This document shows, one piece after another, positions 11,143 to 22,600 of a stretch of 64,000 nt of DNA. Within the stretch, counting starts at the first letter, position 1. Each line of letters opens with the position of its first letter. The stretch comes from Piezodorus guildinii (Eukaryota; Arthropoda; Insecta; Hemiptera; Pentatomidae). Under the pieces are notes generated by a model. That model did not search any database. It saw only the letters and a program-made list of their open reading frames with translations, and was not told the DNA's origin. Where the stretch lies: NCBI GenBank assembly GCA_023052935.1, contig CM041292.1, positions 92,921,169-92,985,168 on the forward strand, in the 5' to 3' direction. A program made the position numbers and the translations under genes.

Positions 11143-11427
11143 AAAAATGATTTGACAAAATACTCTAGACAAATGCTGTGAGCAACTACTACAAAATTTC
11201 ACGTATACCGAGTCCTATTTTGACACGTGAGATTGAGCTCTTGTTATCCAATTAATAATTGAATTCTTCCATCATTCAAACCTTATAATCCGAAATCCTT
11301 TTAAGAACCAATAATAATTCTTATTTACAATTATTGTAACTAAAAGGTATGAGTGCCAAAAACAAATAACCAATAAGGGAATACACTCAATTATTATCTA
11401 CTCCTGCTTTATAATTAACGTTAGTTA
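11143..11427. other. AT-rich sequence, no feature seen
   Basis: No repeat or coding signature was recognised between the D copy and the small LINE relic. Confidence 0.35.
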
Positions 11428-11505
11428 CCAGTCAAAGAGGTCCCTCATCCATCTCTTTTTAGCATCCTGCGGGTGTTGTGGCATGTGGGTAGTGGTCATG
11501 TCGAA
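11428..11505 (-). pseudogene. Jockey ORF2 extreme C-terminus relic
   Basis: On the minus strand it reads DMTTTHMPQHPQDAKKRWMR and then DLFDW before a stop, parallel to MATTLMPGNAYRRLKRSWMR at the end of the Jockey ORF2 at 31130. Only about 25 codons remain. Confidence 0.65.
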
Positions 11506-11509
11506 TATA

Positions 11510-12555
11510 AATCTATTACTATGTCCCTGTTGCTAGTACCTTTATAGCTTCAATAATTTCACTATATAGCTATTAGTAAGGCTCAACAAAACCATTAATA
11601 GAAGGCATATCTGCTTATTTTACAAGCAATTCATTTATTATTGCTCCTATTGACTTGGGCAAAGTTCCTTATCATTATAATAGGTTGTATATATAGCCTC
11701 TGTGGTAGATAAAGTGGCAGGTGTGGTATGTATGTACCATGAATATGTATCATGATATTTTTTCACTGACTTTTCGGTTTTGAGTTTTTAAAATGATAAT
11801 TTTTTAAGCATTTCAAGGCAAGGTTAGTTATGTCAAAATATTTTGCAATAAAAAATTGAAGCTTAGAAGATCTCAGTGTGCCGTTTCTTTTCACTGTATA
11901 TATATGTACATATACATTTTTAAATAAAACCTTTAATTTATACATAATGCATAGAATCGAGAAATATATAAAATTAAAACATTTCATTTTGAAAATATTA
12001 AACACTATTTTGAGATTTATAAGACACATTGTTAGAAGTATAAAATTTTAAGAGATTAGATATTGACTTTTGTTTTATTTTCAATTCGTACCTAGGACAA
12101 TATTAGCAGACATTTGAAAATTAGCCCTTTTTATTCTTGGAGATAGCTCCACTTATATAAGAAGGAACTGATATCTTAAACATCAAGATTGGTTGCTTTG
12201 ACATGGGAGATGTAATTGGTACGTCTGAATATTGTCTAGTTAAGGTGATCAACTCAATCTATGAGGGTTTGATGAACGTAATATTAATAATAATAAAGTA
12301 AACTGTTGTTATTTCTTTGTCATGAAATAATTTTCTTTGAAAAGCATTTACCTGTCGCAAATAAACTATTATATCACGATAGATATTTGCTGAGGAGTTA
12401 CAAAAAAGCAACAGCTTAGGGTAATAGAATGATTCGAGAATCAGTCCCAGACAACTGTGGATCCTGGAATGTGTGAAAGGAAGATTTTCAACGAAAACCT
12501 TATCTTGAAGAGGTATGGTAGATACAAATTCTTATTTCAATGAATGAGATCCACA
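11510..12555. other. AT-rich unique sequence
   Basis: The 88-codon minus-strand frame at 11763-12029 is rich in F, N, K and I, as expected by chance in AT-rich DNA. No repeat family is recognised. Confidence 0.4.
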
Positions 12556-12885
12556 AAAATTGGCCCTTCTTCTATCCCGCAATTGCGCACTCCGGAGGTG
12601 ATCCGTAGCCGAGCGGAGTTGACACAGTTGGTGAGTGGACCTGTATGATCAGGTGCACGTTATCCGCTTCCGCGGAGCGTCCTGTAGGTCGATCTCCTGG
12701 CAAACACTCTCCCAAGAATGTCCTCTTGCGTAATGCGCCAAACAGATCTGGAACATCTGACTCAACATCGCCCATTGTCTCATATCCATCGCCATTCAAA
12801 AACATTTCCTCAAGACAAAAGAATAATTGAACGGACTGCCCGTGTGTCACTACCTGGTCCTTCTTGTGCTCCTTCCTTTCAGTAA
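12556..12885 (-). other. Less AT-rich island with a possible minus-strand exon
   Basis: A 92-codon minus-strand frame (12572-12850) has balanced amino-acid use and an acidic stretch, GYETMGDVESDVPDLFGALR, followed by KRTFLGECLPGDRP. The plus strand is also open over 12645-12830 (SPKNVLLRNAPNRSGTSDST). Neither matches a family I know. It is one of the few candidates here for a host exon or a conserved non-coding element; the strand is uncertain. Confidence 0.3.
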
Positions 12886-13331
12886 TATTAAGTCGTCATT
12901 TTGAGGCAGCTGTTTTCATTCATTAAAGTCTTTATTATTTTTTTTTTCTGTAATAATGAGGCAAGGCTAAAGGAGATATACTAAAGAGGAGATAGATTTT
13001 AACTTCTTCAAAAGCCAAAAGACTTTCTTTCTTTTTTCCTTATTTCTAAACATTATAGGATCTAATCTGTAAATTGATCCAATTATAGGCCCTCTCAGGC
13101 CTTTAACTTCAGTGGGTGTGAACATACGGTAGGATGGACAAAAATAATGTAAGCCCGGTCCTTTGGGGAAAAAGGATTCTTCTTCCATAAAAAAATTCCT
13201 ACATTCCCCTATTTGGCACATGAAAGGAATCTGAGAAGGGCAATATTTTAGTTATCAAAACTTCTTTCTTTTGATTATTATTACAACTTTAAAGATATTT
13301 ATTTACATGATTCACCCTATATATTTTATTG

Positions 13332-13400
13332 GTTGTTTATTTATTTAACGAGTACCTGACATCGCACAGGCTCCGGAGAACCTTTTAACGTCCCCCCTAC
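13332..13400 (-). mobile_element. SINE-C internal fragment
   Basis: Has TTTATTTATTTAACGAGTAC, then CTGACATCGCACAGGCTC and CCTTTTAACGTCCCC, joining the 3' tail directly to the body. It is therefore an internally deleted SINE-C in reverse orientation. Confidence 0.7.
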
Positions 13401-14046
13401 ATTTTTAAATGTAAGCGTTCCTAATTAGCTTGCGAAATTGTGACCCAAGCGCGATCAGTTAAAATAATAAATAAATTACAAGTAATAAATTCTTCACTCC
13501 CTAATAGACTAGGTTTTTATTTCTCTATTCTGTCTGATATTGACTCGTTTCATAAGTTTAATAATCGGTCAAGGAGTGGAGAGCAATCTTAGAGCTATGT
13601 CTTACATCTATCTTAACTCTATTCCCTTAGCTAACTGGATACAACAGCATCATACCGCCGTTTTTGAGCTGGTGGAGGTTTCTATTATGGATAATGGTGG
13701 ATTTTGTATTTCCTCGATGATGTCAAAAATTTTGCTTGGAGTCTCTTTATGAATTAATTCAATGACTGTACGTTAAAATTCTATACGCGTTGAGAGCTTT
13801 TTCATTGCATAATTTCTCTTTCCTCCATTATTTTCGGATTAGTCCAATTTGAAATTTCCTTGCTGTATGAGTGGTAATATCTCTACAAACATTGGATCAC
13901 CGTATAGCAGCGCTGGTCGTATGATACTGCGGTCAATCAGTATCTTAAGGCGTAAGCAAAAGCGGTGAGCTCAGAATGTGTGTCACTTTGTTATATTTTC
14001 TTCTAACAGAGAAAATATACTGTACATCTTTACTTCATTTCGTTTC
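13401..14046. other. Unique sequence, no feature seen
   Basis: A 70-codon plus frame at 13540-13752 (with NSIPLANWIQQHHTAVFELV) has no recognised domain. No repeat signature was found. Confidence 0.35.
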
Positions 14047-14290
14047 ATTGTGGATATAATTAGTTGACCGTTGAGAATTACTGAAGGAATTAGTCCGGGT
14101 GCGGTCATTAAATGAAACAACTGAATAGTTTCAACTATTTTATGTTTGCCAACGTTTCGACCCCATTGTGGGTCATCATCAGGCGTCTGGTCAGTTTCCA
14201 CGTCGAAACGTTGGCAAACAATAAAATAGTTGAAACTATTCAGTTGTTTCATTTAATGACCGCCACCCGGACTAATTCCTTCAGTAGTAT
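14047..14290. mobile_element. Foldback MITE with a hammerhead-like core
   Basis: Two about 80-bp arms (14079-14161 and 14203-14287) are near-perfect inverted repeats, with GGAATTAGTCCGGGT outside and GCCAACGTTTCGAC inside. Read on the minus strand, the centre has CTGATGA, a short stem (GACCC...GGGTC), then GAAACGTTGGC. That is the order of conserved core elements of a hammerhead ribozyme, with a GCCAACG partner upstream for stem III. One extra T sits between CTGATGA and the stem. Penelope-like retroelements are known to carry such ribozymes. A half copy is at 5443. Confidence 0.72.
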
Positions 14291-14294
14291 AAAA

Positions 14295-14755
14295 CGAATT
14301 CGTTAAGCTTATATATTTATCCGTTTTATATAATTTACTAAAAGATGATATTGTTATTTTTATAGAATCTACAAAAATAAAGGTACTTCAGAGAAAGAAA
14401 TTTTAAAATATCGCCATTTACGCCATGTCAGACTATATCAATCAGAATGAAACCTACATTTTATTGAAGCCCATTTAATTTCACGTTGATTTAGCGAGTT
14501 TAATCAAAACCGTTAAAGCTCTTTTAGAGAAAATCGTAAAAAAGTGCAAAATGCATGAAATAAAGTGGCACTTTCTGTCAGCCGATATTAGTAGAAACGT
14601 TGCTGTAAAATCTCAGATATATATGCTTTTAAAATATAAAGCTTTAGTTTCGTGTGACTTTTTCTTTTCGTCTTAGATTTAACACACGGACACACAGCAG
14701 AGACCTTTTTTGCGGGAGTTTGTTATTTAGACTCAGGGGACCCTAAAACGTATAT
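14295..14755 (+). repeat. D-family repeat, partial copy
   Basis: Preserves the middle and late parts of D: AATTCGTTAAGCTTATATAT, GCGAGTTTAATCAAAACCGT, GTGCAAAATGCATG, GCGGGAGTTTGTTATTTAG, ACTCAGGGGACCCTAAAACG. It is cut by the (TA)n tract at 14751-14775. Confidence 0.75.
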
Positions 14756-14775
14756 ATATATATATATAATATATA

Positions 14776-14946
14776 TTTTTTTTTTTTTTTTTCATTATAT
14801 AATTAAGCTGATATGTAGTACATTACTATTTAGTTCGAATTTCAATTATTATTATTATTTCAATCATTGTATTGTAATTTTTTTTTGTATGATTTACTTC
14901 CTGTAAATGGACTTGGCATGTTGGTGGATGATGATGTAAAATAAAT
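14776..14946 (-). repeat. R-family dispersed repeat (copy 2)
   Basis: Shares with copy 1 the TTCATTATATAATTAAGCTG end, a TTCGAATTTCAATTATTATT block and a TGTTGGTGGATGATGATGTA end. In its own (minus) orientation it ends in an A-rich tract that appears as the T-run at 14776-14792. Confidence 0.7.
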
Positions 14947-15109
14947 TAAATTTTCACAATTCACGTTTATATCTCGATACTTTCCCTTACTACATATTTC
15001 ATACACCACACCACACCACTATTCCTTAAAATATACAAATGATACAGTGCGATGTAAAAGGTTGGCAATAAAAATAAATCAAGATTAGGATCAAATAGGG
15101 ATAAAAAAA

Positions 15110-15570
15110 CGTATTGGTTAACTATAGCTTAGGTTTATGGTTGCCCTGCTGATTCTTGGTTTCAATCCATTGGATATTGTTCCCAACGAGAGCCAAACAA
15201 CTGTAGAGTCAACAATGACTTACGCAGAGTATTTAGAAATCCTGAGATGCCATTTCCAAAATGTTATAGCCAAGAAATGGACTAAGTGAGCCATGTTGAC
15301 AGCTGGTCCAGAGTATCCTTCGTGAGGAACTCATAAGCCGAAGTAAACCAATAATTACTAAGGTCATCAAAGAGTCACGACTCACTAACCGCGAATGGCC
15401 GTCTTTAACACCTCAGCTCAGCTCCATGATTGAGTTGCAACGGACACCGTTTCTTGCCACTCTCAGAAAATTAATTGTACGAGTAATGATTCACCAGATA
15501 GCTCCTTAGCTGCATAATCGAAAAAGTCGCTCCGAAAGAGAATCCAATGGATCATTTTCAAACCATTTTC
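15110..15570. other. Less AT-rich unassigned block
   Basis: Plus-strand pieces such as TVESTMTYAEYLEILRCHFQ look faintly coding but are followed by stops. It may be a degraded transposase or exon; no family is recognised. Confidence 0.25.
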
Positions 15571-15824
15571 TTAATCACAATTAATTAATTAATTGTAATT
15601 AATACCTTTGGAAATTACTTCATCTCTACATTACAAGCAAAAATCACAAATATTATATTGGATTTGGTCTAGCGTTATCTAGATGCAGATGATTAAGAGG
15701 AATATTTCCCTAATTTATTGATTAATAGTTGATTATTGGTTTGATGAATCTGGTTTAGAGTAAACTAACCATACAGTACTTAATTATACCCTGATACATA
15801 TAAATGTTTCGTAAAAGCATTTAT

Positions 15825-16112
15825 TTGTTTTTTATTTATTTAACGTCCCTTTCTGCTGCTAAGGCTAATGGGACTATGCTACAATGGGAGTCCTAAATTT
15901 TGAATTTCCAGGTTTGATTAGGATAGGGATCTTTAACGAGTACCTGACATCGCCCAGGCTCGGGGCCACCTTTTAACGTCCCTTCCGAAGGACGGCGTAA
16001 CTAAGGATTTTTTTCTCCCATTAAAAAATCCTAGGGCTACCTCCGAGTTTGATCCCGGGACTTTTTGCATAAGAGGATACAACTACAACCACCATGCTAT
16101 AGGTAACCCTCC
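15825..16112 (-). mobile_element. SINE-C (full-length, reverse) with TSD
   Basis: Complete SINE-C in reverse orientation. Its 3' tail (TTTATTTATTTAACGTCCC) is at the left and a tRNA-like head is at the right. GTAAAAGCATTTAT at 15811-15824 and GTAATAGCATTTAT at 16113-16126 form a 14-bp target-site duplication with one mismatch. The head is diverged relative to the copy at 47665. Confidence 0.85.
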
Positions 16113-16680
16113 GTAATAGCATTTATATTTAATTCTCTCAGCCAATACATTGATATTAACCGTTCATAGAGTTTGCGATGATTACGTTTTTCACTTTTAA
16201 TGAGATGATGGGCTATGATATCTAAAACCCTAAAATAACGACCGGAGTCGAATTCATGAGACCCTAAATAATAATAGACAACCGAAAATTATTTCATTAA
16301 CAAGATAAATGATGTTACATAAATTAAATATATTAAGCAAGGATTTTGTGACCGTGGTTGAGACGAACCGTGACCCGTGATTACCCTTTCACCTCACTTT
16401 CACCTCCCTTCGTAATCTGAGGATGTTCTCTTCCTCAGAGTCATATCAGTTCAGGGTCGCATTTCAAACAAACAAAAGATTGCTTTGTGTTTACTATCGC
16501 TAGGATGGAATTATGTTGGAAAGTTACAAGACCCAGTAGAATACAGCTAATGAATTCATTTAAACATTTTACTTTTTTTACAGGTTTTTACACTGCTATC
16601 GAATACTGAAAGATGTCAGAACTAAATTGTTTATAAAAATACCGGTGAGATTCAGATATGTTATATAACTCTTTGATATA

Positions 16681-16830
16681 ATAGGGGTACTCACTACGTT
16701 TGCTATAGCATGCTATTTGTGTTATTTTGCTAAACCCGTTGAGTTCCTACAGTTATTTCCTGATAAAATTGATGGGTTTAGCACAATATCACAAATAGCA
16801 TGCTATAGCAAACGTAGTGAGTACCCCTAT
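16681..16830. mobile_element. Short MITE forming a near-perfect hairpin
   Basis: 150 bp made of two about 55-bp inverted arms (16681-16735 and 16773-16830) around a roughly 40-bp loop. Ends read ATAGGGGTACTCACTACG and its mirror, and the arms include TTTGCTATAGCATGCTATTT. A transcript would fold into a long hairpin. No coding is seen, and neither a target-site duplication nor the superfamily is clear. Confidence 0.85.
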
Positions 16831-16929
16831 TGTTCAACATCCAACACTTATCAATCATGGCGCTATAAATAATAGGCAAACGATACTAATGAGGTATAGA
16901 TACAGCAATTAATATTATTATCTACTATT

Positions 16930-17195
16930 ATAGAGGAGCCTATAGCTGTGTGGTTAGCATGATAGTCTAGCGCACCAAGGATTATAAGTTTGAATCCCAT
17001 TACCGTAGGTGTGGGTGGAAATACTTTTACAAGCACTTGATTAAATATGAATTCATACACGATTTATGATTGCGATTTCACGTCTAGGTACCAGGGGGTC
17101 TTATAACTGTGGTATAATTTACCCGTCCTCACCTGGTACGAGAAACCCTCGTATAGCAAGTAAAGGAGAGGTAGGGGTAAAAAAAAAATAAAAAA
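16930..17195 (+). mobile_element. SINE-D, tRNA-derived SINE with A-rich tail
   Basis: tRNA-like head with A-box-like TAGCTGTGTGG near 16943 and B-box-like GTTTGAATC near 16990. An unrelated body follows and an A-rich tail ends at about 17194. Only one copy is seen in the window. It could be a degraded tRNA pseudogene rather than a SINE. Confidence 0.5.
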
Positions 17196-17199
17196 TCGT

Positions 17200-17594
17200 A
17201 CGAAAATATGCGTAGGGAGCGGTAAGTGATCTAAGCAATAATTCTCGCAATAAGATTGTGATAACAAGTGATACATGCCTTAGCGGACCTGAAATTGACT
17301 TGCGAATTGACATGCCTTTTTCTGAAAAACACTAAAATATTTGACCAACATTCAATCAAGGCCTTAGTCATGACGCCTAGAAATTACAATATTTTATTTA
17401 TTGAAAATAACAGCTTTATAGCACAATCGATAAAGAACTACTACCTTTAAGTCTTAATGCCAAGGTAGAAAAAATAAAAACTATATTGCAACAATAAAAC
17501 CAGTAAATGTATTAATGAGTGTAATAGTGAAGCCTGGATATAAATTGCTTTTTAAAGAACAAACTCTGAGTAAGTCAGTTTTTTATAACATAGA
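17200..17594. other. AT-rich unique sequence
   Basis: Short overlapping frames on both strands; nothing is recognised. Confidence 0.35.
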
Positions 17595-18525
17595 ATAAAC
17601 TAGCCACTCGCCCTTGCTTCGCACGGGTGCAATTTAAATGTGCTGTCAATTTTATTTAAAAATGTTCAGTTTGACATATTAGAAGTTTACTTTAGGGATA
17701 TGAGTTCTTCGTAAGGAAAAATGCACTTAGCAAGAAATATGTTATGTTTATTATATAACGTCTGCTAATTCTTATATTTAATCATAGGAGAAATTAGAGA
17801 CATAAATCGGTAAAAAAATCAAAATTTTGATTAGTTTATTTGTTTGTTATATTTAACGGTTCCTGTATCATTCGGTTAATTACAATTTTAAATTTCATAA
17901 AAACTTTTTCTGAATACATATGAATGTATTGAAGTTAATTTAGTTTCCATGTGAGCCCCATTTAGCTTACAGTATAACAACTATTTTTTTGTAAAATTAT
18001 CTGAAAGTAGAAATAGTTATTAACAGTATTAGTTTCTAACAACTTTTCCTTTATTTAAGGAGCTTATGTACCATTTATTACATAACATTTTTTTTCTAAA
18101 ATCTTGACTACTTAATGGAAGTACATAACCTGTTCGATCACCATGGATCAACATAGCCTCCCTAATCCACAACATTACAAATAACATTTTTAAATAAGTT
18201 TATGCCCTTATAACATCTTTTTATTAAAGTGACAAACTTATTTTATTGCATATTAACTTTTCCAAAATCTTGCGCTTACCAACGGTATATTATACGTCTG
18301 TGTTACTACTTATATTTCAGGAATAACTTTTTTATGACTTGGTCACAAAACATTTATTTTTAACGTTGAAAGAAAAGCTAAATTGCAATGTATTTTACCT
18401 ATAAACCTTCAGGAAACAATGCCCTAAAGGATGATGAAAACCGTATCATAATCCGTCCAGTGGCTTAGAAGGAGTTAGCAGAAACCGAAATCCAGTTATT
18501 ATTTCATGTATATAGAGAGATAATA
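17595..18525. repeat. Putative dispersed repeat, single copy here
   Basis: Starts near ACTAGCCACTCGCCCTTGCT, TCGCACGGGTGCAATTTAAA and ends near CCGTATCATAATCCGTCCAG, TGGCTTAGAAGGAGTTAGCA. Such phrases are typical of a repeat type common in arthropod genomes. It shares CCAACGGTATATTATACGTC with the D family, so it may be a mosaic. No coding is conserved. The boundaries are approximate. Confidence 0.4.
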
Positions 18526-18529
18526 ATTC

Positions 18530-19489
18530 ATCTCATAAGGTTAATTGGAAATAATTATATAGTTTTTAATAAATTTTATAAAATTATTATGTAAAATAAT
18601 CCTAATTATTTTTTCAGCAATTAAACAACAATTACGTTTTTTTTTCTATTCAACAACGGAGTTTCTGAGGGGGTGAAAGAACTCACAGTCAACTTCCTAT
18701 TGTTAATCCGGCATTATGCACAATCAATTTTGTTGTTCAGTCTGTGATATACGTACCTATATAACCAATAAGATATTAGTAGCCATCTGTTATCTTAATC
18801 TAGCCAACTCCTCTTTGGGGTATGAGCGAATATAATAGAGCCCCATCAAAAATAATAACCTTGCGAACAAGATCCTAGATTCGATCTTTCCCCGCTGTTT
18901 AGAGAGCACAAGCTGGTCATTATCTCACGTTGCGGGCCACCATTGAGGTAGTAGGTTATTTAAGACAGGTTAACAGTTTCACTACACCTTCTAGTGAATT
19001 TATTGCTTTTCCGTGAGAATTAAATGATTTTTTAACTAATTGATTATTATCATAATAACACACGTAATCCGCTATGTTATTACTCTAATGTTATTGAATT
19101 ATCCCAGGGTTAGCCATACAATTGGAATGTCCTACATTTTGAGTTCTTATTTTTTTGGTAATTTACAGATATTGACTTCTTTTTTTTTTTATAATTTACT
19201 ATACTCTATATAGGAATTCGAAAGGTTATAATAATTACATATATATTCGTTAGAATCATATTGTGACAGACATATGTTACCACATAGGTGGTAGTGACAA
19301 GGATAGGATCGAAAAGGGGGAACAAACCTTAAGGGAGGCCGAAATCTAGAAGACCAGGCAAGTGCCTCTTCAACTTGATGATAGGTGCTTGAGAATTGAA
19401 CTTATAGTTAAAGAATATGATCCTGATGAAGTAAAACGCATTGAAGATTTCCCACCTTTCCGAGAAATTGTCACATATAATAATCTGTT
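18530..19489. other. AT-rich unique sequence
   Basis: A less AT-rich block at 18820-18960 includes a B-box-like GATTCGATC with no matching A box. Otherwise nothing is seen. Confidence 0.35.
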
Positions 19490-20056
19490 AATCTCTTAAC
19501 ATTACCTATTACAACTTTATGTATAAGATGTTGTTTTCCTCAATTCTTTCTCTTTCCGACGGTATATTATACGTCTATATTACTGCTCTTAATGTACATA
19601 AAACAAAATTGTTTTTTTCTAAAATCTTTCACTTTTAAACGGTATATTATACGTAACCGTTAACGATTCTTAATATCTCTTTTATCGTTTATTTGGTCAT
19701 CAAATTCGTCCAGCTTGTGTGTTAAGCCATTATTTATCAATGCTAATAAGATGATATGGTTAATCTTTTAGGATGTACAATATAAAACGTACTTTAGAGG
19801 AGGATAATACAGAAATACGCCATTTAAACCCTGACGAGAAACTTGCTAACAAACTAAAATCTCGGGCGTTTAGTTGTTTTAAAAATGAAATTTCACTTTC
19901 ATGCCTTTTCGTTTTCGTGCCAGACTTACCACACACATACCGTTTTGCGGAACTTGGTTATTTGGACTCTACAACGCGTAATTCCGTTGAAAACTGGAAT
20001 TCGAACATTTTCACGATATGTTATATTTTTCATATATAGGTAAGTGAAAGTAAAAA
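19490..20056 (+). repeat. D-family repeat, 5'-truncated copy
   Basis: Retains TCCGACGGTATATTATACGT, AAACTTGCTAACAAACTAAA, TTTTGCGGAACTTGGTTATT and the end TAGGTAAGTGAAAGTAAAAA. The 88-codon frame inside is a chance frame through the repeat. Confidence 0.75.
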
Positions 20057-20084
20057 GAGATACAAAACAACTGACGCCCAATCT

Positions 20085-20420
20085 TTAAGTTACGACCACT
20101 AGAAACTAAATGCCTCAGATCTTCAGAGGAGTGGCTCATCAAGAATCGGTGCTCCAGCACCCCAAAGAGTATTTCAAGAAGATGAGGGTGTTAGATATTA
20201 GACTAGATCGAAAAGGGTTGGACGTTTAATGCGAGGGGCTGCCTTAACTTACTGTCTTTTTTAGTCTCCAGCCTCCTTATTGCACAGTGTGAAAATGACC
20301 TTGCGTGCATGCATAAGCTGTGAGAAATGTGATAAAGACGTAGTTCATCCAGGGGTATACCAGGATGAAGTCGATTTATAAGAAGGCTGGAGTACATCAG
20401 CATTGAACTAGGATTCGGTA
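20085..20420. other. Less AT-rich unique island
   Basis: Includes GCGTGCATGCATAAGC and GATAAAGACG, a possible GATA site. A minus-strand frame of 66 codons has no domain. It is a candidate for conserved non-coding sequence. Confidence 0.3.
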
Positions 20421-21020
20421 CCTCGAACCGTCATATTTTATGATAATATCGAACGTTATTGAAACAATAATAGATTGTACAATAAGAGATGATAAATAAA
20501 ACGTCGTATCCGGAATACACATAAAACATATAAATACTTTGGGAAATAAAAATAAGTCATATGAAATGTGAGTAATAAATTAATGTTCGGAAAAACAGAG
20601 ATCAATGTCACCAAAATTATTAATTAATAAAATATCCAAATCTTCTGTATCAATCAGCCATTGAAGGACTCACTGACTTAAACAGGAATCACTGTTTACA
20701 CCCCTATAAATATTATATGAACAAAATTGTTATCTGTAATAAAAGGATTTGCAAATAATAAAATTAAACATATCTTAAAATTAGTTCATTGTCTATTTTC
20801 GAAGTTCGTATTTTGATAGAAATGTAAATAAATTAATAATAATTTACCTATATAGATTGTTATATGTATTTTAAAATCAGCGAAGACTTGTACAGTCAAC
20901 TGATTACGGAATAAATAAATTATCTGATATGGAAGATCGATGAATTGCAAATGATACTTTTTAAAAATGTATGCTAACTATTTGTTTATTTCTTTTCATT
21001 TTAATATCAGAATTATATAT
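20421..21020. other. AT-rich unique sequence
   Basis: No coding or repeat signal up to the left tip of FB1. Confidence 0.4.
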
Positions 21021-21021
21021 A

Positions 21022-21231
21022 TAGCATTTCCAAGTCAAATTCAACCTTTTCCAAGTCAAATTCAACCTTTTCCAAGTCAAATTCAACCTTTTCCAAGTCA
21101 AATTCAACCTTTTCCAAGTCAAATTCAACCTTTTCCAAGTCAAATTCAACCTTTTCCAAGTCAAATTCAACCTTTTCCAAGTCAAATTCAACCTTTTCCA
21201 TTTCAAATTCAACCTTTTTCGATTTCAATAA
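21022..21231 (+). repeat. 21-bp iteron array, left tip of FB1
   Basis: Nine head-to-tail units of a 21-mer containing CCAAGTCAAATTCAACC. Because 21 is a multiple of three, all frames stay open; the resulting frames (PSQIQPF and its mirror) are artefacts of the repeat. Confidence 0.95.
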
Positions 21232-21479
21232 AATAATAAAAATCAAATTAACATGATTTTATGTTTTAATGGTTATTTTAATTACACCTTGTGTTTTTAA
21301 CCCTTGTGGCTTGTTAAATGTTCCCAGGGGCCTTTCTACATATAATTAGTCACGAATATAATAATAAGTATAACCGATACTTTAATTTTAAGACATTTGC
21401 GATACAAGGTCTGGTAGTCGGATTAGCGGGATTCGTTTTATTTTAGTTTTATAATCGCGGGCGAAAATATTATCAATAG

Positions 21480-22364
21480 AGGTTTATTTTAACTTTTTCG
21501 TATTTATTGGATAGTAGGCTCAGCAGATGCGTTCCAAAAGGTTCGTTACCGATTATACTATTAATTTTAATCGCGCTCGCTCAAATATGGGTTTATTATA
21601 ACTTTTTCGTATTTATTGGATACAAGGCTCAGTAGCTGCGTTCCCAAAGGTTCGTTACCGACTACACTATTAATTTCAATAGCGCTCGCTCAAATATGGG
21701 TTTATTATAACTTTTTCGTATTTATTGGATACAAGGCTCAGTAGCTGCGTTCCCAAAGGTTCGTTACCGACTACACAATTAATTTCAATAGCGCTCGCTC
21801 AAATATGGGTTTATTATAACTTTTTCGTATTTATTGGATACAAGGCTCAGTAGCTGCGTTCCCAAAGGTTCGTTACCGACTACACTATTAATTTTAATCG
21901 CGCTCGCTCAAATATGGGTTTATTATAACTTTTTCGTATTTATTGGATACAAGGCTCAGTAGCTGCGTTACGGGGGGTTCTTTCCCGACCATTCTATTAA
22001 TTATTCGTGCGCTCGCTCAAATATGGGTTTATTATAACTTTTTCGTATTTATTGGATACAAGGCTCAGTAGCTGCGTTCCCAAAGGTTCGTTACCGATTA
22101 CACTATTAATTTTAATCGCGCTCGCACAAATATGGGTTTATTATAACTTTTTCGTATTTATTTGATACAAGGCTCAGTAGCTGCGTTCCCAAAGGTTCGT
22201 TACCGATTACACTATTAATTTTAATCGCGCTCACTCAAATATGGGTTTATTATAACTTTTTCGTATTTATTGGATACAAGGCTCAGTAGCTGCGTTCCCA
22301 AAGGTTCGTTACCGATTACACTATTAATTGTTATCGCGCTCGCTCAATTATGGGTTTATTATAA
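21480..22364 (+). repeat. 109-bp satellite array, left arm of FB1
   Basis: Unit starts (GGGTTTATTATAAC) occur at 21589, 21698, 21807, 21916, 22025, 22134, 22243 and 22352, exactly 109 bp apart, with a diverged first unit at 21480. Most units carry GCGTTCCCAAAGGTTCGTTA; the unit around 21965-22020 is a variant with ACGGGGGGTTCTTTCCCGAC. Confidence 0.95.
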
Positions 22365-22600
22365 ATTCGTGTTTCTTTTCTATGCTAATTTCTGTATTTG
22401 TGTTTCGGGAGTTTTGTTAGTGATTTTAGTCAGTTGGTCTAATGTATGTTTATTTCGTGTTTTTTGTAACTTTTCATGTATTGGGTTACCGCTTATCCTT
22501 TTTTTCAGGATACTAAGTTATCTTTTTGGTTAATATTTTGGAGTTTGATAATAATCAGCTAAACAGAACGATTTTATAAGTACATTTTTATTTGATAAAC
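22365..22600. other. Central spacer of FB1
   Basis: About 235 bp that is not repeated in either arm. It is T-rich on the plus strand. The frame at 22270-22533 runs into it but begins within the satellite, so it is not taken as a gene. Confidence 0.7.

Noticed and set aside
15110..15570. Host gene exon
   Set aside because: Some coding-like peptide text, but stops in every frame within short distance and no recognisable domain; kept only as an unassigned block.
20961..21246. Open frames of perfect 7-residue repeats (PSQIQPF, WKRLNLT, EKVEFDL)
   Set aside because: They are translations of the 21-bp iteron, whose length keeps every frame open. The array sits at the tip of a foldback, so it is not a repeat protein.
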